Shown here: piece after piece, positions 5,253 through 5,709 of the stretch
How positions within the stretch are numbered: position 1 is the first letter of the stretch
Layout: each line of letters starts with the position of its first letter
Assembly (NCBI GenBank): GCA_003695505.1
Contig: RFIY01000311.1
Span: 1 to 5,709 of the forward strand
Direction of reading: 5' to 3'
DNA length: 5,709 nucleotides
DNA from: Candidatus Dadabacteria bacterium
Lineage (GTDB): Bacteria > J088
The notes under the pieces: generated by a model
The model's database searches: none
Told to the model about the DNA's origin: nothing
The model's input: only the letters and a program-made list of their open reading frames with translations
Program-made: the position numbers and the translations under genes

Positions 5253-5709
5253 GTGCAGTTCAAGAGAATCCTTCGCATCCTGCTGCTCGTTTTCGCGGGT
5301 CTGCCGTTGGCGGCGTGCTCCAGTCACCGCCCCGAAACCGCCGCAACCGCCACGCAGGCCGGCAAGCCGTCCGCACCGGCCCGCATCACGGCCGCATGGT
5401 ATCCGTCGGCGATGACGGTGTCCGTGACCTTTCTTCGGCCGGTGGAACACGCCGAGCTGCGCGTTCGCGGCATCGGTGGTCTGATCGTCGAGCCGCAGCA
5501 ACGAGATATCCCGGGTGCGGAAGCCGGCCAGGTCATCGACGTTGTCGTGCCATTTCGTCCACCGGCAGAAACAACCGCGAAGCGGCGCCCCGGTGTCGCG
5601 GTCTCGACGCGTGTGCGCATCGGCGAACAGGAACTGGTCTCTGTCCGCAGCTTCTCGTGGCCGGAGGCGCCGGAAACGGAAGGCTTGCGCGTGACGGGAG
5701 AGGGCGATG
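5253..5709 (+). CDS. Predicted lipoprotein of unknown function (3' partial)
   Basis: The frame opens at GTG 5253 and stays open for 152 codons to the window end. The first 22 residues are a textbook lipoprotein signal: basic QFKRILR, a hydrophobic core, and lipobox LAAC with Cys22. Ser at +2 predicts sorting to the outer membrane. Residues 23-45 form an Ala/Thr/Pro-rich tether. From about 46 the protein alternates polar and hydrophobic residues (ITAAWYPSAMTVSVTF, AELRVRGIGGLIVE, VIDVVVPF, STRVRIGEQELVSVRSFSW), which suggests a small beta-sandwich. I do not recognise the family. It is 13 nt behind the metallopeptidase gene with its own strong ribosome-binding site, so the two are probably co-transcribed and may act together at the outer membrane. 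The C terminus is cut by the window, so its length and any further domain are unknown. Confidence 0.75.
   Translation, partial: MQFKRILRILLLVFAGLPLAACSSHRPETAATATQAGKPSAPARITAAWYPSAMTVSVTFLRPVEHAELRVRGIGGLIVEPQQRDIPGAEAGQVIDVVVPFRPPAETTAKRRPGVAVSTRVRIGEQELVSVRSFSWPEAPETEGLRVTGEGD

Noticed and set aside
5696-5709. GGGAGAGGG followed by ATG at 5707-5709 as the start of a further gene
   Set aside because: Only the start codon is in the window; the lipoprotein frame is still open, so nothing supports a new gene.

Overview
The window is GC-rich, gene-dense bacterial DNA with protein families typical of Proteobacteria, most likely a high-GC gammaproteobacterium (an inference from gene content and style, not a marker gene). 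All proteins are very poor in lysine and rich in Asp/Glu/Arg, which fits high GC and possibly a halotolerant lifestyle. I see no rRNA, tRNA, CRISPR array, insertion sequence or integrase.

Layout. (A) 1-2064, plus strand: a tightly packed operon of an alpha/beta hydrolase of the epoxide-hydrolase type (5' end outside the window), a TatD-family metal-dependent nuclease/hydrolase, and an EVE-domain protein. They are joined by a 1-nt and a 4-nt overlap. (B) 3335-2048, minus strand: an operon of an ECF sigma factor, a short soluble zinc-finger anti-sigma factor and an exported thioredoxin-fold protein. Both junctions are 4-nt ATGA overlaps. The thioredoxin gene overlaps the end of the EVE gene tail to tail by 17 bp. 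(C) 3336-3388: a 53-bp divergent intergenic region with an 8-bp perfect palindrome and an ECF-like promoter candidate facing the sigma gene. (D) 3389-5709, plus strand: a 616-residue predicted lipoprotein metallopeptidase (Ig-like domain, HEWGH zinc motif with a downstream SEGW glutamate, C-terminal PPC-like beta domain). It is followed 13 nt later by a second lipoprotein that runs off the window.

Working together. Group A looks like housekeeping: DNA/RNA maintenance plus a detoxification-type hydrolase. Group B is a self-contained regulatory cassette, with sigma and anti-sigma coupled to an envelope thiol protein. Group D is an envelope/secreted protein pair divergent from the sigma gene, so it is a natural first candidate for the regulon. 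That link rests only on arrangement and is a hypothesis. The lipoprotein protease and its relation to the ECF cassette are the least explained part of the window.
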